Assembly: GCA_012931725.1 (NCBI GenBank)
Contig: CM022948.1
Location: 44,542,018 to 44,606,017 of the forward strand
Length of the DNA stretch: 64,000 nt
Direction of reading: 5' to 3'
Origin: Litsea cubeba
Lineage: Eukaryota; Streptophyta; Magnoliopsida; Laurales; Lauraceae
Shown here: one piece after another, positions 31,148 to 41,989 of the stretch
How positions within the stretch are numbered: position 1 is the first letter of the stretch
Layout: each line of letters begins with the position of its first letter
Translations under genes and position numbers: made by a program
The notes under the pieces: generated by a model
What the model was told of the DNA's origin: nothing
What the model saw: the letters and a program-made list of their open reading frames with translations, nothing else
Databases searched by the model: none

Positions 31148-31216
31148 GCCTGCACTCTGTTTTAACTGTAAATGTAGTTAAATGTGACTCTGCTATGATA
31201 ACATAGAAGCACTACA
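31148..31216 (-). pseudogene. Fragment of the interrupted target locus
   Basis: Unique sequence between two retroelements. Removing the solo LTR and the Copia joins it through 33038-33042 to 38509 onward. On the minus strand this gives one open frame with segment RYNSLLCSHSRVPFKLKSGD, followed in frame by VVLLCYHSRVTFNYIYS and a stop. The two LLC-HSRV segments resemble each other. Family not recognised. Confidence 0.35.
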
Positions 31217-33032
31217 TGTTGGAAATAGGGTGGGCCTCTAGGATAGGTTTCAAAACTTTTGACCCACTTGATGCAGGGATCAACTATCCAGAAGGCTATA
31301 AAACCCAATCCAGGAAGTAAACCTTCAATCTCAGTCATCATGATCAGTAAATACAATCTATCTAGAAGATAGAAATAGCAACTAATAAGCATCCATAATA
31401 ATCTACAATATGCAAGAAAGTGGATTATACATTTGGAGCTCGGTTGTGTTCTAATGGAGAAGTTGCATCTTTCTTTGATGATAAAACGCTTTCACTAATC
31501 AAATAAGGATCTCCAAGACCTCTTGATCTTCCACGCTATGACCCTTATCAGATTCTCCTTTTCTCAAGAAGATGGTGGGATCTCTAAGAGAAAACTACTA
31601 AGAACTCAAAGGAGGAACTAGAAAGAGAACTAGAAGAGGGAGAGGAGAAAGAGCTCGTGCAACACTTGCACTAAAGAGGGCTGGGCGTGAATCCCTAGGT
31701 ATGGAGCATGCATAGGACGTCCAGCCCTCCTCTCCTCTATTTATAGCTTTTGCAAGCCCCACTTACTAATTTCCATTAGAAGTCTTACTTCCAAATAATT
31801 AGTAACTATCTATTCTTAATTAAAATAGAAGTCGTACTTCCATTAATTAATTTGTAACTTACCATATCATAATTAGAAGTCTCACTTCAAATATGATTAG
31901 TAACTTTCTAATTCCTTTCTAATTAAAATAGAAGTCTCACTTCTACTAAAATTAGTAAGTCTACTATTACCACTATTAGAAGTCTCACTTCAAATAGAAA
32001 TAGTAACTTTCCTTTTTAAGTTCAACTAGAATTAGATACTTTCTAATAATTGAGCTAGCGTGGGGACCACTAGGGATTCCTTAGAAAGCTGGCTCCAACT
32101 GGGACACGCAACCCCACATCTCATGTGTAATCCAGGCCCACAATTAATTGCAAATAACTCCACTATATAAATGCAATTAAACTCCAGTCTTAGGAATATT
32201 ACATAGAAGACCCTAAACTTCCACATTACCACAAGTAGGCCCCTCTGTCAATATCCATGGATCAATTGGACCTGTCTTCCAAACTTAAATCCATATCTTA
32301 TTATCCTTGAGCCCCAAATAATTATAATGATCATAGGTACCTTTCCAATTAACTCTTAATCAGAATGGGTGCGCACTTACCAATGATAAATCCATTAATT
32401 GACATAAGGGAATATTAGAGATAGATTCCATCTTGACCATTGAATGTTCCCACAGCTCTACTACCACGTACCCAAATCACCGAGGTGTTGACCTACAGTT
32501 GGCCTCACTCATTGGTGACTCAAAGCAAATGAATAGATAGAAACTTGAGTTCATTAATGTCTCCGGATTGAGAACTTACTGCTAGGGAATTATGAGAGCA
32601 GACCTTAAAGTAAAGACAGTGTTTATAAGGTGCTTCTCATGGTCCTTCAATACATCCAATGTACCAGTACTATGATCCAGAATCTTACATTCTGATGATC
32701 GAGACAAATCACACTATCTCATAGTGATCAAAGTGCTGCAACCTTGTCAGTATGAGATGTCCAGTCTCATCACTGGTTGTGAAGATATTTAAGTATAAGA
32801 TTTGTCACACATGTCTCCCGTATGTGGATCTCATCCATACATATGTGTTACATCTAATATACTTGTGGACTTCGGTTCATCTCATGAATCATCATGTCAT
32901 TCGTATTGGTTATGTGCAAGTATATAATAAATCACCATTCATCTTATGAAAGGAAAACATGAATATACTGATAAATAAAGAAATTAATCAATTTATTATA
33001 TCATCTACTGGATTGAGTCTATAAAACTAACA
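31217..33032 (-). mobile_element. Solo LTR of a large Copia-like element
   Basis: 1816 bp, TG...CA, with perfect 5-bp target duplication CTACA (31212-31216 and 33033-33037). No PBS, coding region or second LTR. It was probably left by recombination between two LTRs. A diverged relative in the same orientation lies at about 55630-56992. It contains five GAAGT-NNN-ACTTC motifs at 31779-31991. Superfamily assignment is inference from LTR style only. Confidence 0.8.
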
Positions 33033-33047
33033 CTACAAACATCATTC

Positions 33048-33242
33048 TGTTATAAAAGAGAGAGACCAAGAGAAAGAAGATTAGAGGGAGAAGAGAGAGC
33101 CTTTCTGATATCTCATTAACTATGTCTAAATACATAGGGAGAGAGCCTATTTATAGGCAAAGTAAACTAAAAAGGAGGAACCCTAATTCTAACCCTATCT
33201 TATCACAAGTGGGCATCCACCCAAGATCCATATCTTATAACA
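33048..33242 (-). repeat. 3' LTR of the Ale-like Copia
   Basis: 195 bp, no difference seen from 38309-38503. Contains a TATTTATAGG-type TATA on the plus-strand reading (minus: CCTATAAATAGG near 33153). Confidence 0.93.
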
Positions 33243-33529
33243 CTCCCCCTTGGATGACCACCATTTAATGACAGTTGCCTCATTAAAAACCTTGCTAAGG
33301 AAAAACCCAGTGGGAAAAACCAAAGCGAAGGGAAAAAAAGAGTACAACATTCTTCAAGATCATTGAAATGGTGTTGGACGTGCATAATGCTGCCTCGTTA
33401 AAACCTTAACTAGGAAAACCCAGTGGGATAAAACCTAGGAAAGGAAAAAGAGTACAGCGCACAAATGTCCTGGGAAGCATACTTCAGGATGCTCCCTGAT
33501 AAACTGCTCCCCCTGATGATTGCAACCAT

Positions 33530-36500
33530 TTACATAGTTTGATGATGAACTCTTCGCATGCCAATCTCATATACAAACTTCTGGAATACTGATTTTGGCA
33601 AAGATTTGGTAAATAGATCAGCCAGGTTGTTACTCGAACAAACTTGTTTGACTTCAATTTCATTGTTCTTCTGAAGTTCATGAGTGAAGAAGAACTTTGG
33701 TGCTATATGCTTAGTCTTGTCTCCTTTAATAAAACCTTCTCGAATTTGTTTTATGCATGCTTCATTATCTTCATAGATAACATTTGGGATACCTGCAATA
33801 GAAGGTAATTGACAAGAACTACGAACATGCTGAATCAAGGATCTTAGCCATACACATTCCCTACTGGCTTCATAAAGAGCCAAAATCTCAGCATGGTTAG
33901 AGGAGGTAGCTACCAGAGTCTGTTTAGTAGAACGCCAAGAAATGGCGGCATTACCATTTAGAAACACATAACCTGTCTGTGATCGACCCTTATGAGGATC
34001 AGAGAGATAACCTGAATCTGCATATCCTGTAAAACTGGAATCTATAGGATTATAAGAATAAAATATTCCTAAATCAGTTGTTCCACGCAAATATCGTAGG
34101 ATATGTTTAATACCAACCCAGTGCCTTTGAGTTGGTGCGGAGCTATATCTGGCAAGTAGATTCACAGAAAATGCAATATCCGGTCTAGTGCATTGTGCTA
34201 AGTACATCAGGGCTCCAATAGCACTTAAGTATGGTACTTCTTGACCCAAAACTTTTTCATTTTTTTCAATAGGACGGTATGGATCTTTCTGTGTATCAAG
34301 AGACCGGACGACCATGGGTGTGCTTAATGGGTGTGCTTTGTCCATACCAAATCGTTTTAAAACCTTCTCGGTATAATTAGATTGATGGACCAACATCCCA
34401 TTAGAATTTCTCTCGATTTGCAACCCGAGACAGAATCTTGTTTTTCCAAGGTCTTTCATTTCAAATTCTTTCTTTAAACAATCAGCAGTTTCTTCGAGCT
34501 CTTCTGGAGTCCCTACCAAATTGATATCATCCACATAAACTGCTAATATTGCAAATCCCTTCATGAATTTCTTTATAAATAGACACGGGCAAATAGGATC
34601 GTTTGCATACCCCTTTTTAGACAAGTATTCACTAAGACGATTGTACCACATTCTTCTGGATTGCTTCAGGCCGTACAATGATCGCCTCAATTGGATTGAG
34701 TATGTACTCCTTGGCTTTGCTTCAGGCAAAGGAAATCCTTCCGGGATTTTCATGTGAATTCTAGTGTCTAAGTCCCCATATAAGTAAGCAGTTACAACAT
34801 CCATGAGTCGCATTTTTAGATTTTGAGAAACTGCTAAACTTATCAGATATCTGAAAGTTGTTGTATCTATGACAGGGGAGTATGTTTCCTCATAATCAAT
34901 CCCAGGTTTCTGCAGGAAACCTTGTGCCACTAATCGTGCCTTATATCTGGTAATTTCATTCATTTCATTCCGTTTTCTTACAAACACCCACTTGTAACCT
35001 ACACGGTTAACATCTTTTGGGGTTTGTACTATAGGTCCGAACACACCACGTTTATTGAGAGACTCTAACTCTGCTTTGATGGCACTTTCCCATTTTGGCC
35101 AATCATTTCTTTGTCGACATTCATTTATAGAACGTGGTTCTGTGTCCCAATCATCATCATCATTTACCTTTGATATTTGTGTAGCTATCGCATATGCAAA
35201 TGCGTCATCGATGACAATATCATTTCTATTCCATCTCTCTTTTGAATAATTGTAAAATATAGAGATCTCTTCATTATCCGGTACCGGTGCCTCTTCAGGG
35301 GCTTCCAAAGTCTCACCAGGGACTTCCATTATTCTAGAGAGAACGGATTTTGTCATAACCTCTTCAGGAGCGTTACGTGCCTCTTCGGGAGGAACCTCTT
35401 CAAGAGTGATACGTGCCTCTTCGGGAGGACATGATGATGATTGCTCATTTCTCCTTTTCCGCGGAGCTGAGTCCTTTGAACCTATAGGTCTGCCACGCTT
35501 CTGGCGTATTGCAGATTCTTTTGCGGTTGTATTTTGACTTTGTCCTACAGGGACATTAATCCTGGCAGGTGTATTCATAGCGGGCACATGTGATTTTGTC
35601 ACCTTTGCTGCATCGTTAAATGCATCAGGTAATCTGTTTGCAATTTCTTGTAAGTGCACAATTCTCCGGACTTCATTTTCACATTGTGAAGTTCGTGGAT
35701 CCAAATGAGACAGAGTGGAAGTATTCCATGTTAATTCTCGCCGTTCTTCAGGAACAGGTCGTTCTACAGGAACTATGTTATCTCCCCCTAACGGCGGGAA
35801 TATTGTCTCATCGAATTGACAATCTGGAAAACGAGCAGTGAAGACATCTCCTGTCATTGGTTCTAGATATCGAATAATTGAGGGAGAGTCATAACCTACA
35901 TAGATTCCCAATCTACGTTGTGGTCCCATCTTAGTACGCTTAGGAGGTGGGATTGGGACTTGAACTGCACAATCAAACTTGCGCAAGTGAGAGATATTGG
36001 GTTGATGTCCGGATGTAAGTTGTGCAGGAGAAAATTGATGATAGGCTGTGGGTCGAAGTCGAATTAACATTGAAGCATGCAACACAGCATGTCCCCATGC
36101 ACTAACTGACAATTTGGATTGCATCAGCAGAGTCCTAGAAATGAGTTGGATGCGCTTAATCATGGATTCAGCTAAGCCATTCTGGGTGTGGACATGGGGG
36201 ACAGGATGTTCGACAACAATTCCCATAGATGAACAAAAATCATCAAAAACCTGTGATGTAAATTCTCCTGCATTGTCAAGTCTTATAGACTTAATGGGAG
36301 AATCAGGGAAATGAGCCCTAAGTTTGATTATTTGAGTTAATAGACGGGCAAATGCTATGTTCCTAGTTGAAAGTAGGCAAACATCAGACCAACGGGTGGA
36401 GGCATCAATCAAAACCATAAAATATCTAAAAGGTCCACTAGGGGGATTTATGGGTCCACAAATGTCACCTTGTATCCTTTGCAGAAAGGATGGGGATTCG

Positions 36501-36559
36501 TATGCAACTTTAGCAAAGAAGGTCGGGTGATCAATTTTCCTTGTGAACACGGTGTACAT
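33530..36559 (-). CDS. pol: Pol of the Ale-like Copia: integrase core, RT, RNase H
   Basis: 1009 residues without a stop. The integrase core has D, D and E in QGDICGPI (about residue 31), IRLDNAGEF (about 93) and GLAESMIKR (about 130). A Ser/Glu-rich linker holds repeats of PPEEAR. RT begins near YKWVFVRKR (about 500) with catalytic AVYVDDINL (about 676). RNase H shows GYADSGYLSD (about 846) and the SSNHAEILAL segment, ending before the polypurine tract. The first listed Met is not a true start: the frame is entered from the protease/pre-integrase frame through a one-base deletion near 36510. It copies and integrates the element. Confidence 0.9.
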   Translation of the reverse strand: MYTVFTRKIDHPTFFAKVAYESPSFLQRIQGDICGPINPPSGPFRYFMVLIDASTRWSDVCLLSTRNIAFARLLTQIIKLRAHFPDSPIKSIRLDNAGEFTSQVFDDFCSSMGIVVEHPVPHVHTQNGLAESMIKRIQLISRTLLMQSKLSVSAWGHAVLHASMLIRLRPTAYHQFSPAQLTSGHQPNISHLRKFDCAVQVPIPPPKRTKMGPQRRLGIYVGYDSPSIIRYLEPMTGDVFTARFPDCQFDETIFPPLGGDNIVPVERPVPEERRELTWNTSTLSHLDPRTSQCENEVRRIVHLQEIANRLPDAFNDAAKVTKSHVPAMNTPARINVPVGQSQNTTAKESAIRQKRGRPIGSKDSAPRKRRNEQSSSCPPEEARITLEEVPPEEARNAPEEVMTKSVLSRIMEVPGETLEAPEEAPVPDNEEISIFYNYSKERWNRNDIVIDDAFAYAIATQISKVNDDDDWDTEPRSINECRQRNDWPKWESAIKAELESLNKRGVFGPIVQTPKDVNRVGYKWVFVRKRNEMNEITRYKARLVAQGFLQKPGIDYEETYSPVIDTTTFRYLISLAVSQNLKMRLMDVVTAYLYGDLDTRIHMKIPEGFPLPEAKPRSTYSIQLRRSLYGLKQSRRMWYNRLSEYLSKKGYANDPICPCLFIKKFMKGFAILAVYVDDINLVGTPEELEETADCLKKEFEMKDLGKTRFCLGLQIERNSNGMLVHQSNYTEKVLKRFGMDKAHPLSTPMVVRSLDTQKDPYRPIEKNEKVLGQEVPYLSAIGALMYLAQCTRPDIAFSVNLLARYSSAPTQRHWVGIKHILRYLRGTTDLGIFYSYNPIDSSFTGYADSGYLSDPHKGRSQTGYVFLNGNAAISWRSTKQTLVATSSNHAEILALYEASRECVWLRSLIQHVRSSCQLPSIAGIPNVIYEDNEACIKQIREGFIKGDKTKHIAPKFFFTHELQKNNEIEVKQVCSSNNLADLFTKSLPKSVFQKFVYEIGMRRVHHQTM

Positions 36560-37158
36560 AAGTACCCACTAGGTAGGGTCAATTGATGGTTCTCTAAAGA
36601 ATGCCCAAAGGAGTTATCTACAATTTTTCTCAACATAGTAGCCCCAGGGTGACCTAACCTATCATGCCAGAGCTGTAAAGTCTTCGGATCACTAAGCTTC
36701 GGGCTTAGTTTAAGCTTCGGGCTTAACTTTGTTGTTTTGCTCATAACCGAATGTGATTCAACATTTAAGATTGTCATGTAATATAACCCTGAGGAGAGTG
36801 CACTTAATTTTTCTAGTATTTGCTTCTGGCTTCCAATACTAGTAACAATGCATAAGAATTCCTTGTTACCTTCACTTACAGTCTCAATGTGGTACCCATT
36901 CATTCTGATGTCTTTGAAACTAATCAAGTTTCTTCGGGAACTATTTGAGAACAAAGCATCTTTAATGAATAAGTGGGTACCATTAGGTAACATTATGTGG
37001 GCTCTTCCGGAGCCTTCAATTATTTGCACAGGCCCAGCTATGGTTGATACCTTTCGTGGAATAAACATCAATTCTGAGAAAAATTTCTGATTTTTCAGAA
37101 TGGTGTGTGTTGTGGCACTATCTACCAAACAAAGATTGTCCTCAGTTCCATGATCCAT
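36448..37158 (-). pseudogene. Protease and pre-integrase zinc region of the Ale-like Copia, frameshifted
   Basis: 236-codon frame. The aspartic protease motif reads CLVDSATTHTIL, with DSA where DSG/DTG is usual. It is followed by NLISFKDIRMNGYHIET and the gag-pre-integrase/HHCC region LWHDRLGHPGATMLRKI...CTPCSQGKL. At about 36510 (after RPSLLK) the frame is lost and the integrase continues in another frame. The Gly-to-Ala change at the active site may itself weaken the enzyme. Confidence 0.8.
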
Positions 37159-37161
37159 ACC

Positions 37162-37377
37162 TTAAACAAAATAATAAAACAATATAACTTCATGTATGTG
37201 ATGACGCAGGAAGATGAGGGCTAATGCCTTTTCCTCTGGGGACATCTTGTTACCTTCCTTTATAGTCTCTCCTAGTTTCTTGGATTGCAAGTGGATTTTA
37301 GCATCCAATTGCCAAGATAAATAATTGTCCCCATTTATGTTAAGTGCTTTAAAGTCAATTTTAGCCAAATTTGACAT
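37162..37377 (-). pseudogene. gag: Truncated gag of the Ale-like Copia
   Basis: ATG at 37375-37377, starting MSNLAKIDFKALNINGDNYL. Only about 60 residues of the family N-terminus remain (to FLRHHI near 37205) before unrelated codons and a stop. The capsid region and zinc knuckle that normally precede protease are missing: a deletion of over a kilobase compared with family members. Confidence 0.75.
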
Positions 37378-37514
37378 CTTGCAAGAACTGTAATATGAAA
37401 TATATATGAAGTTATCAGTGTGCATATAATGATAAAAAAAATATTAACATCAAAAGTAATTAAGAAAGGAATTTAAACATGGAAAAATAAAAATTTAACA
37501 TGTTCTCATATTTG

Positions 37515-37835
37515 AGAATCAGAACTGCTGGTTCTGTCAAGACTTCAGGCTTGATTTAGAACTTCAGGTTCATAATACATGAAATTAGAACTTCAGGTTC
37601 TGTCAAATCTTCAGGTTTGGGGTAGAACGTCTGGTTCTAACAAGTGATCAGAACTTCTAGTTCTATCAAAAACTTCAGGTTTAATTTCATGGCTTTATAA
37701 TTTATATGGATTGTTGAATCAAAAACTTCAGGTTTTGATTTATTGATACGAATCTTCAGGTTCATATCATTATTCCAACTTCTACTGGTCCATGAATATG
37801 TGAACTTCAGGTTCACTTTTAGAACTTCTGGTTCT
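37515..37835 (-). repeat. Array of AACTTCAGGTTC-type motifs in the Copia leader
   Basis: About 13 irregularly spaced copies of GAACTTCAGGTTC and GAACTTCTGGTTC, an interrupted palindrome (GAAC...GTTC). They lie in the untranslated leader between the 5' LTR and gag. Confidence 0.8.
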
Positions 37836-38044
37836 CTTTCTTTTTTCTTTTTCTTTTTTTTTTATAATCAATTTATAGCATTAATAAATTTAAATAAAAA
37901 AATCGTGCAAGATAATGAATAGTAACCAAACACTATAATGACAGTAAAATAAATATCATAAATTAATTTTATGTATTCTAATATGTTGGATTTGAACTAT
38001 GGTTTGGATACTACTTACTGTATTTAAAGAAAAATATTACTCTT

Positions 38045-38245
38045 TTCTGAAATCCACGCTGGGAAGGATTTTGCGATGGAAATCCGCGCTGGGAAGGAAT
38101 CCGCCCAGGGAATCTGCGATGGAAATCCGCACTGGGAAGGAATCTGGGATGGGAATCCGCGCTAGGAAGGAATCTGCACAGGGAATCCGCGATGAAAATC
38201 CGCGCAGGGAAGGAGTTTGCGATGAAAATCCACGCAGGGAATGAT
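38045..38245 (-). repeat. Tandem GAAATCCGCGCTGGGAAGG array in the Copia leader
   Basis: Roughly ten degenerate copies of a 17-25 bp unit containing AATCCGCGCTGGGAAGG. They read as Arg/Glu- or Pro/Ala-rich peptides on either strand by composition only. Confidence 0.8.
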
Positions 38246-38308
38246 TTCTTCTCTTTGGGCAAGAAGACCTGGTTTTCTTCCTTCTCTTAGAGCTTCGTGC
38301 TGATAACG

Positions 38309-38503
38309 TGTTATAAAAGAGAGAGACCAAGAGAAAGAAGATTAGAGGGAGAAGAGAGAGCCTTTCTGATATCTCATTAACTATGTCTAAATACATAGGG
38401 AGAGAGCCTATTTATAGGCAAAGTAAACTAAAAAGGAGGAACCCTAATTCTAACCCTATCTTATCACAAGTGGGCATCCACCCAAGATCCATATCTTATA
38501 ACA
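38309..38503 (-). repeat. 5' LTR of the Ale-like Copia
   Basis: 195 bp, identical by eye to 33048-33242. Confidence 0.93.
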
Positions 38504-38508
38504 CATTC

Positions 38509-38836
38509 CACTTGATATGCTTTCTGCACGCCTCAAATCACCACTTTTAAGTTTAAATGGGACTCTGCTATGAGAACATAGAAGTGAGTTGTATCTGTCA
38601 ACTAAAATCACATAATCTTTATCATACTCCACTTTATTTAGCAAATGGAGCTTGATTCCTCGAAGCATCATCATACGCTTCCATTGTCTTATTTAAGATT
38701 CAGGCCACTAAGGTGGTCGTTAATTTGTTGTTTTTCAAATCAAGTTTTGACTAAAGCAATTCATAACTTCATTCCATGACTAAATCAGTTGCAACTTGCA
38801 ACTACAAACTACAATTTAAAATTATATCCAGGATAA
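38509..38836 (-). pseudogene. Remainder of the interrupted target locus
   Basis: Continues 31148-31216 once insertions are removed. A minus-strand frame 38674-38509 reads MMMLRGIKLHLLNKVEYDKD... and RYNSLLCSHSRVPFKLKSGD, with no recognised family. The rest is A+T-rich with no gene. After the Tekay element the locus resumes at 54445. Confidence 0.35.
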
Positions 38837-39833
38837 GTCAATGTCACGGCCCCGAACCCGATTAGAGAATAAACCGGATCCGGGGTGTGAATTTTAGGGC
38901 TAATTATTATTATTATTATTATTTTTTGCCCTTAATGCCCAAGGATCGAAGTCCACTGTGAGGATTGTGTAGTTAAGCCTCATTAACAAATAATCAATAA
39001 GACTTATCCGGTAGACACAATAATAACCTGTAGGAATATCAAAGCAAGTATGTAACTCATTCCATTATATATATTCAAGTTTCAAAAGATAAAACATACA
39101 AAGTTTATAAACATCAGGACCATCCCAAAACCTAGGTCCTGGTACAAAAGATATACAGTGCTAGAATAGACCAATTCAAAAGATCAAAATCCAAAAGATG
39201 AAATGAGGTAACACGAAGAAAGATGTCCCCATGTAACTGTCGGATGTGAATTTCGACTCCCCCAAAAAAGGAAAGAAAGGGGAATTTTGCGTGGGGAAAT
39301 CTCTATTCGTCTATATATGCTATTTAAATTTCACATCGAAAATGAGGATTCCGACTACCCTCAAAATCAATGGATCACGATCGCCAGCTACGGATACGGC
39401 CGTAACACCGTTCTTCGACTAAAGCCGAAGAAATTTGGGGAGAAAAATAAATGGGTGGGTTCTTCCTCTCGTCTAATGTGCTGCCGGCAACACACGACGG
39501 TTATCCTATCACATTAATTTGGGTCTCTTTGGGTCTTTTTAATATAGGGTCAAATTAGGGTCATGAGTTAAAGTCCAAATAAAGGTTAATCCTCACACAG
39601 CATAATCATAATAAATCCAAGTAAAATAAAGTAACTAAAATAAAGAAAATAAATGGGGGGAGGTGCCAAATATTTAAGAAGAGGATTGGCCCCGTTCCCG
39701 GGTACCCCCTTCAGATCCCTTGGCAAAATAAGTTTTAAAGGCTGACTTTTCAAATCAAAATGATGATGCAAATGAGATTTTGACTTGTGATTTCTGTGTT
39801 TTTCGTGTGCGATACACGAGTGATAAAAATGAA

Positions 39834-39962
39834 AGGCCGATGGGCCGTAATTGATTGGAGGTGGCCGATGGGCCAGTGTTTGTTTTAGGGTGGCCGATGG
39901 GCCAGTGTTTGTTTTAGGGTGGCCGATGGGCCGTGATTGTTTAAGGGTGGCCGATGGGCCGA
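39834..39962. repeat. GGCCGATGGGCC short tandem array
   Basis: Five copies of GGCCGATGGGCC, the last four about 30 bp apart with similar spacers (AGTGTTTGTTTTAGGGT). Confidence 0.9.
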
Positions 39963-41989
39963 AGTAAAAGGCGTGTGTGAAATCACTCATCTCATCTCGT
40001 CATTCTCATTTATTCAATTTTAGAAGCCAGTTCTTCATTTCCTTTTATCATTAAGTTCGATTAAATATCTGGCACCTGAGGTGGAGGAAGAAATAAAGGG
40101 AAAATCTTTTTGGGTTTATTTTGTTGGTTTTATAGTTTTTATGGATTTTTGATATGGGGCTAGAAGGGCCTAACTAGGGGATTTGCTTGGATTTACGTAA
40201 TTAATGCTTTATTACTGATCATCGGATTAACCTTAACCTAAGGTCCTAGACCGCCCACATCAGCTTTCCCAATTTTCTAACGGAACAGGAAGAGTGATGG
40301 GACCTAACTTATTAAAATGAGAGAAACTAAAAGTGGTGTAACCTGGCTAGGAGGAGACCTAGATCTGGGTCTGGGGTCTGACCTGGTCAACCTAAACCAC
40401 TATTTGATTTCTAATTCCAATTTATTAATATTTTTGTATTTTAATATCTTTACTTTGTTTTTGGTATTTTGGGTTTTTTTTATTTTTATTTTATTTTTGG
40501 TTTTATTTATAAAGTCTAATTAAAATCTCTTAAACTAATTCTTCTAATCCTAAATGGAAGGCGAGAAGGAGAAGGAACTAAATTACTAATTTTTATTTAT
40601 TAATTAACCTAACTGATTTAGAATTTTTTTTAATTAGTTTCCCTAATCCTAATGAGGGGAGAGGAGGAGAAGGAAATTAATTATTAAACCTAACTTAATT
40701 GTTTTAATTAATCTAATACTTGGAATTCTCCTTTTTGGTTCTTTTCTGTTTTTATTCTTTTTGGTTTTTATGAATTATGCAATGCTTAATTTTATCTAAA
40801 AAAAGTAAGAAACAAAAGCACAACTAAGTTATATGTTGCATGGGCAGGTTAAGTGCATGGACATATTTTAATGCATGGGGTAAGAACAAATTAAATCAAA
40901 CTAAAAAAAATGCTAATTTAAATGGATGAGCATATTAGATGCATGGGCATGATTAGATGCATTAAGAACAAATTAAAAGAAACTATGAGAAGGAAAAGTT
41001 GCTAATTTAAATGAATGAGCATATTAAATACATGGGCATATCAGGATGCATAAAATACCATAAAAGAAACAATAAATAAATGTAGTATTAAATTTAATGC
41101 AAGAAAATAAAATGGGCATGCATGGGTTCAGTTTAGATAGATGGGCTGGGTTTGATGGACCAATGAGTTATAAGTGGGTTGACAAGTCAAGGAATAAATT
41201 GGTCAGGCCGGTCAGTTGGCTGGGATTAAATTTTACTGATGGACTGTGTAGATGAAGTGGGTCCAGGTTTATGCAACTGATGTGGGCGCTGTATGAGAGG
41301 GATGATGGGAATAATTAGGAAGGTGGGCTATCTGGTTCGATGGGTTAACAGATGTGGTTGGGTTGTACGTGGGTGATGATGTGGTTGGGTTGTACGTGGG
41401 TGATGAAGTGACTGAATGGTGTTGTTTGTGAGAATGGGTTTGTGATGTTTGATGATGATGGGGGATGATAATGTGAAGGTGGGCTGGTAGTTATCAATGG
41501 CCGTGAGAGATGGACGGCGATGATGTGTATGATCCTACAGTCCTACTGAACTGAACTACAATTTATATGATACTGAATCTAATAGTGAGGATGAAGATGC
41601 TGAATCTGATAATAATGATGACTAGTGCCTACATGATGAAGATGATATGAATAGGAAACTGCCAAGCCTAACAAGAAAATGATTTCTAATAAATAAATAT
41701 GAAGGCATTAATGCTACCTAATCTGTGTAATAAAGAAAGATCTCACCCATTTTCCTGATGCATTGTTTTGCCCGCCTCCTTCCTCTTCACACTTGTATTC
41801 TTGTTTCCTTCCTAGTTAGTCGTTTCTTTCAATCTCGGGTGGTCTTTGTCCTTGCTACCAGTATTGCCAGAGCTCTCTTCTTATTCTTAGGGATGAAAGG
41901 GATGATGGTGAAGAGGGGGAGAAAATACAAGAGGTTGGCTGATGAGAGACGAAAAATGAGAGCCAGAGGCAATAGATGGGTTGGCTGGG

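Larger units (their letters stand above)
33048..38503 (-). mobile_element. Ale/Retrofit-like Copia retrotransposon, recent, minus strand
   Basis: 5456 bp with 195-bp LTRs (33048-33242 and 38309-38503) that I read as identical, and target duplication CATTC (33043-33047 and 38504-38508). On the minus strand: leader with two tandem arrays, a gag remnant, protease, integrase, RT and RNase H. The sequence next to the 5' LTR (CGTTATCAGCACGA on the minus strand) is the PBS region; it is not the usual TGGTATCAGAG. The polypurine tract is CCAAGGGGGAG next to 33242. Gag is mostly deleted and one frameshift separates protease from integrase. This copy therefore moved recently while probably being helped in trans, or was damaged afterwards. 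Confidence 0.93.
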
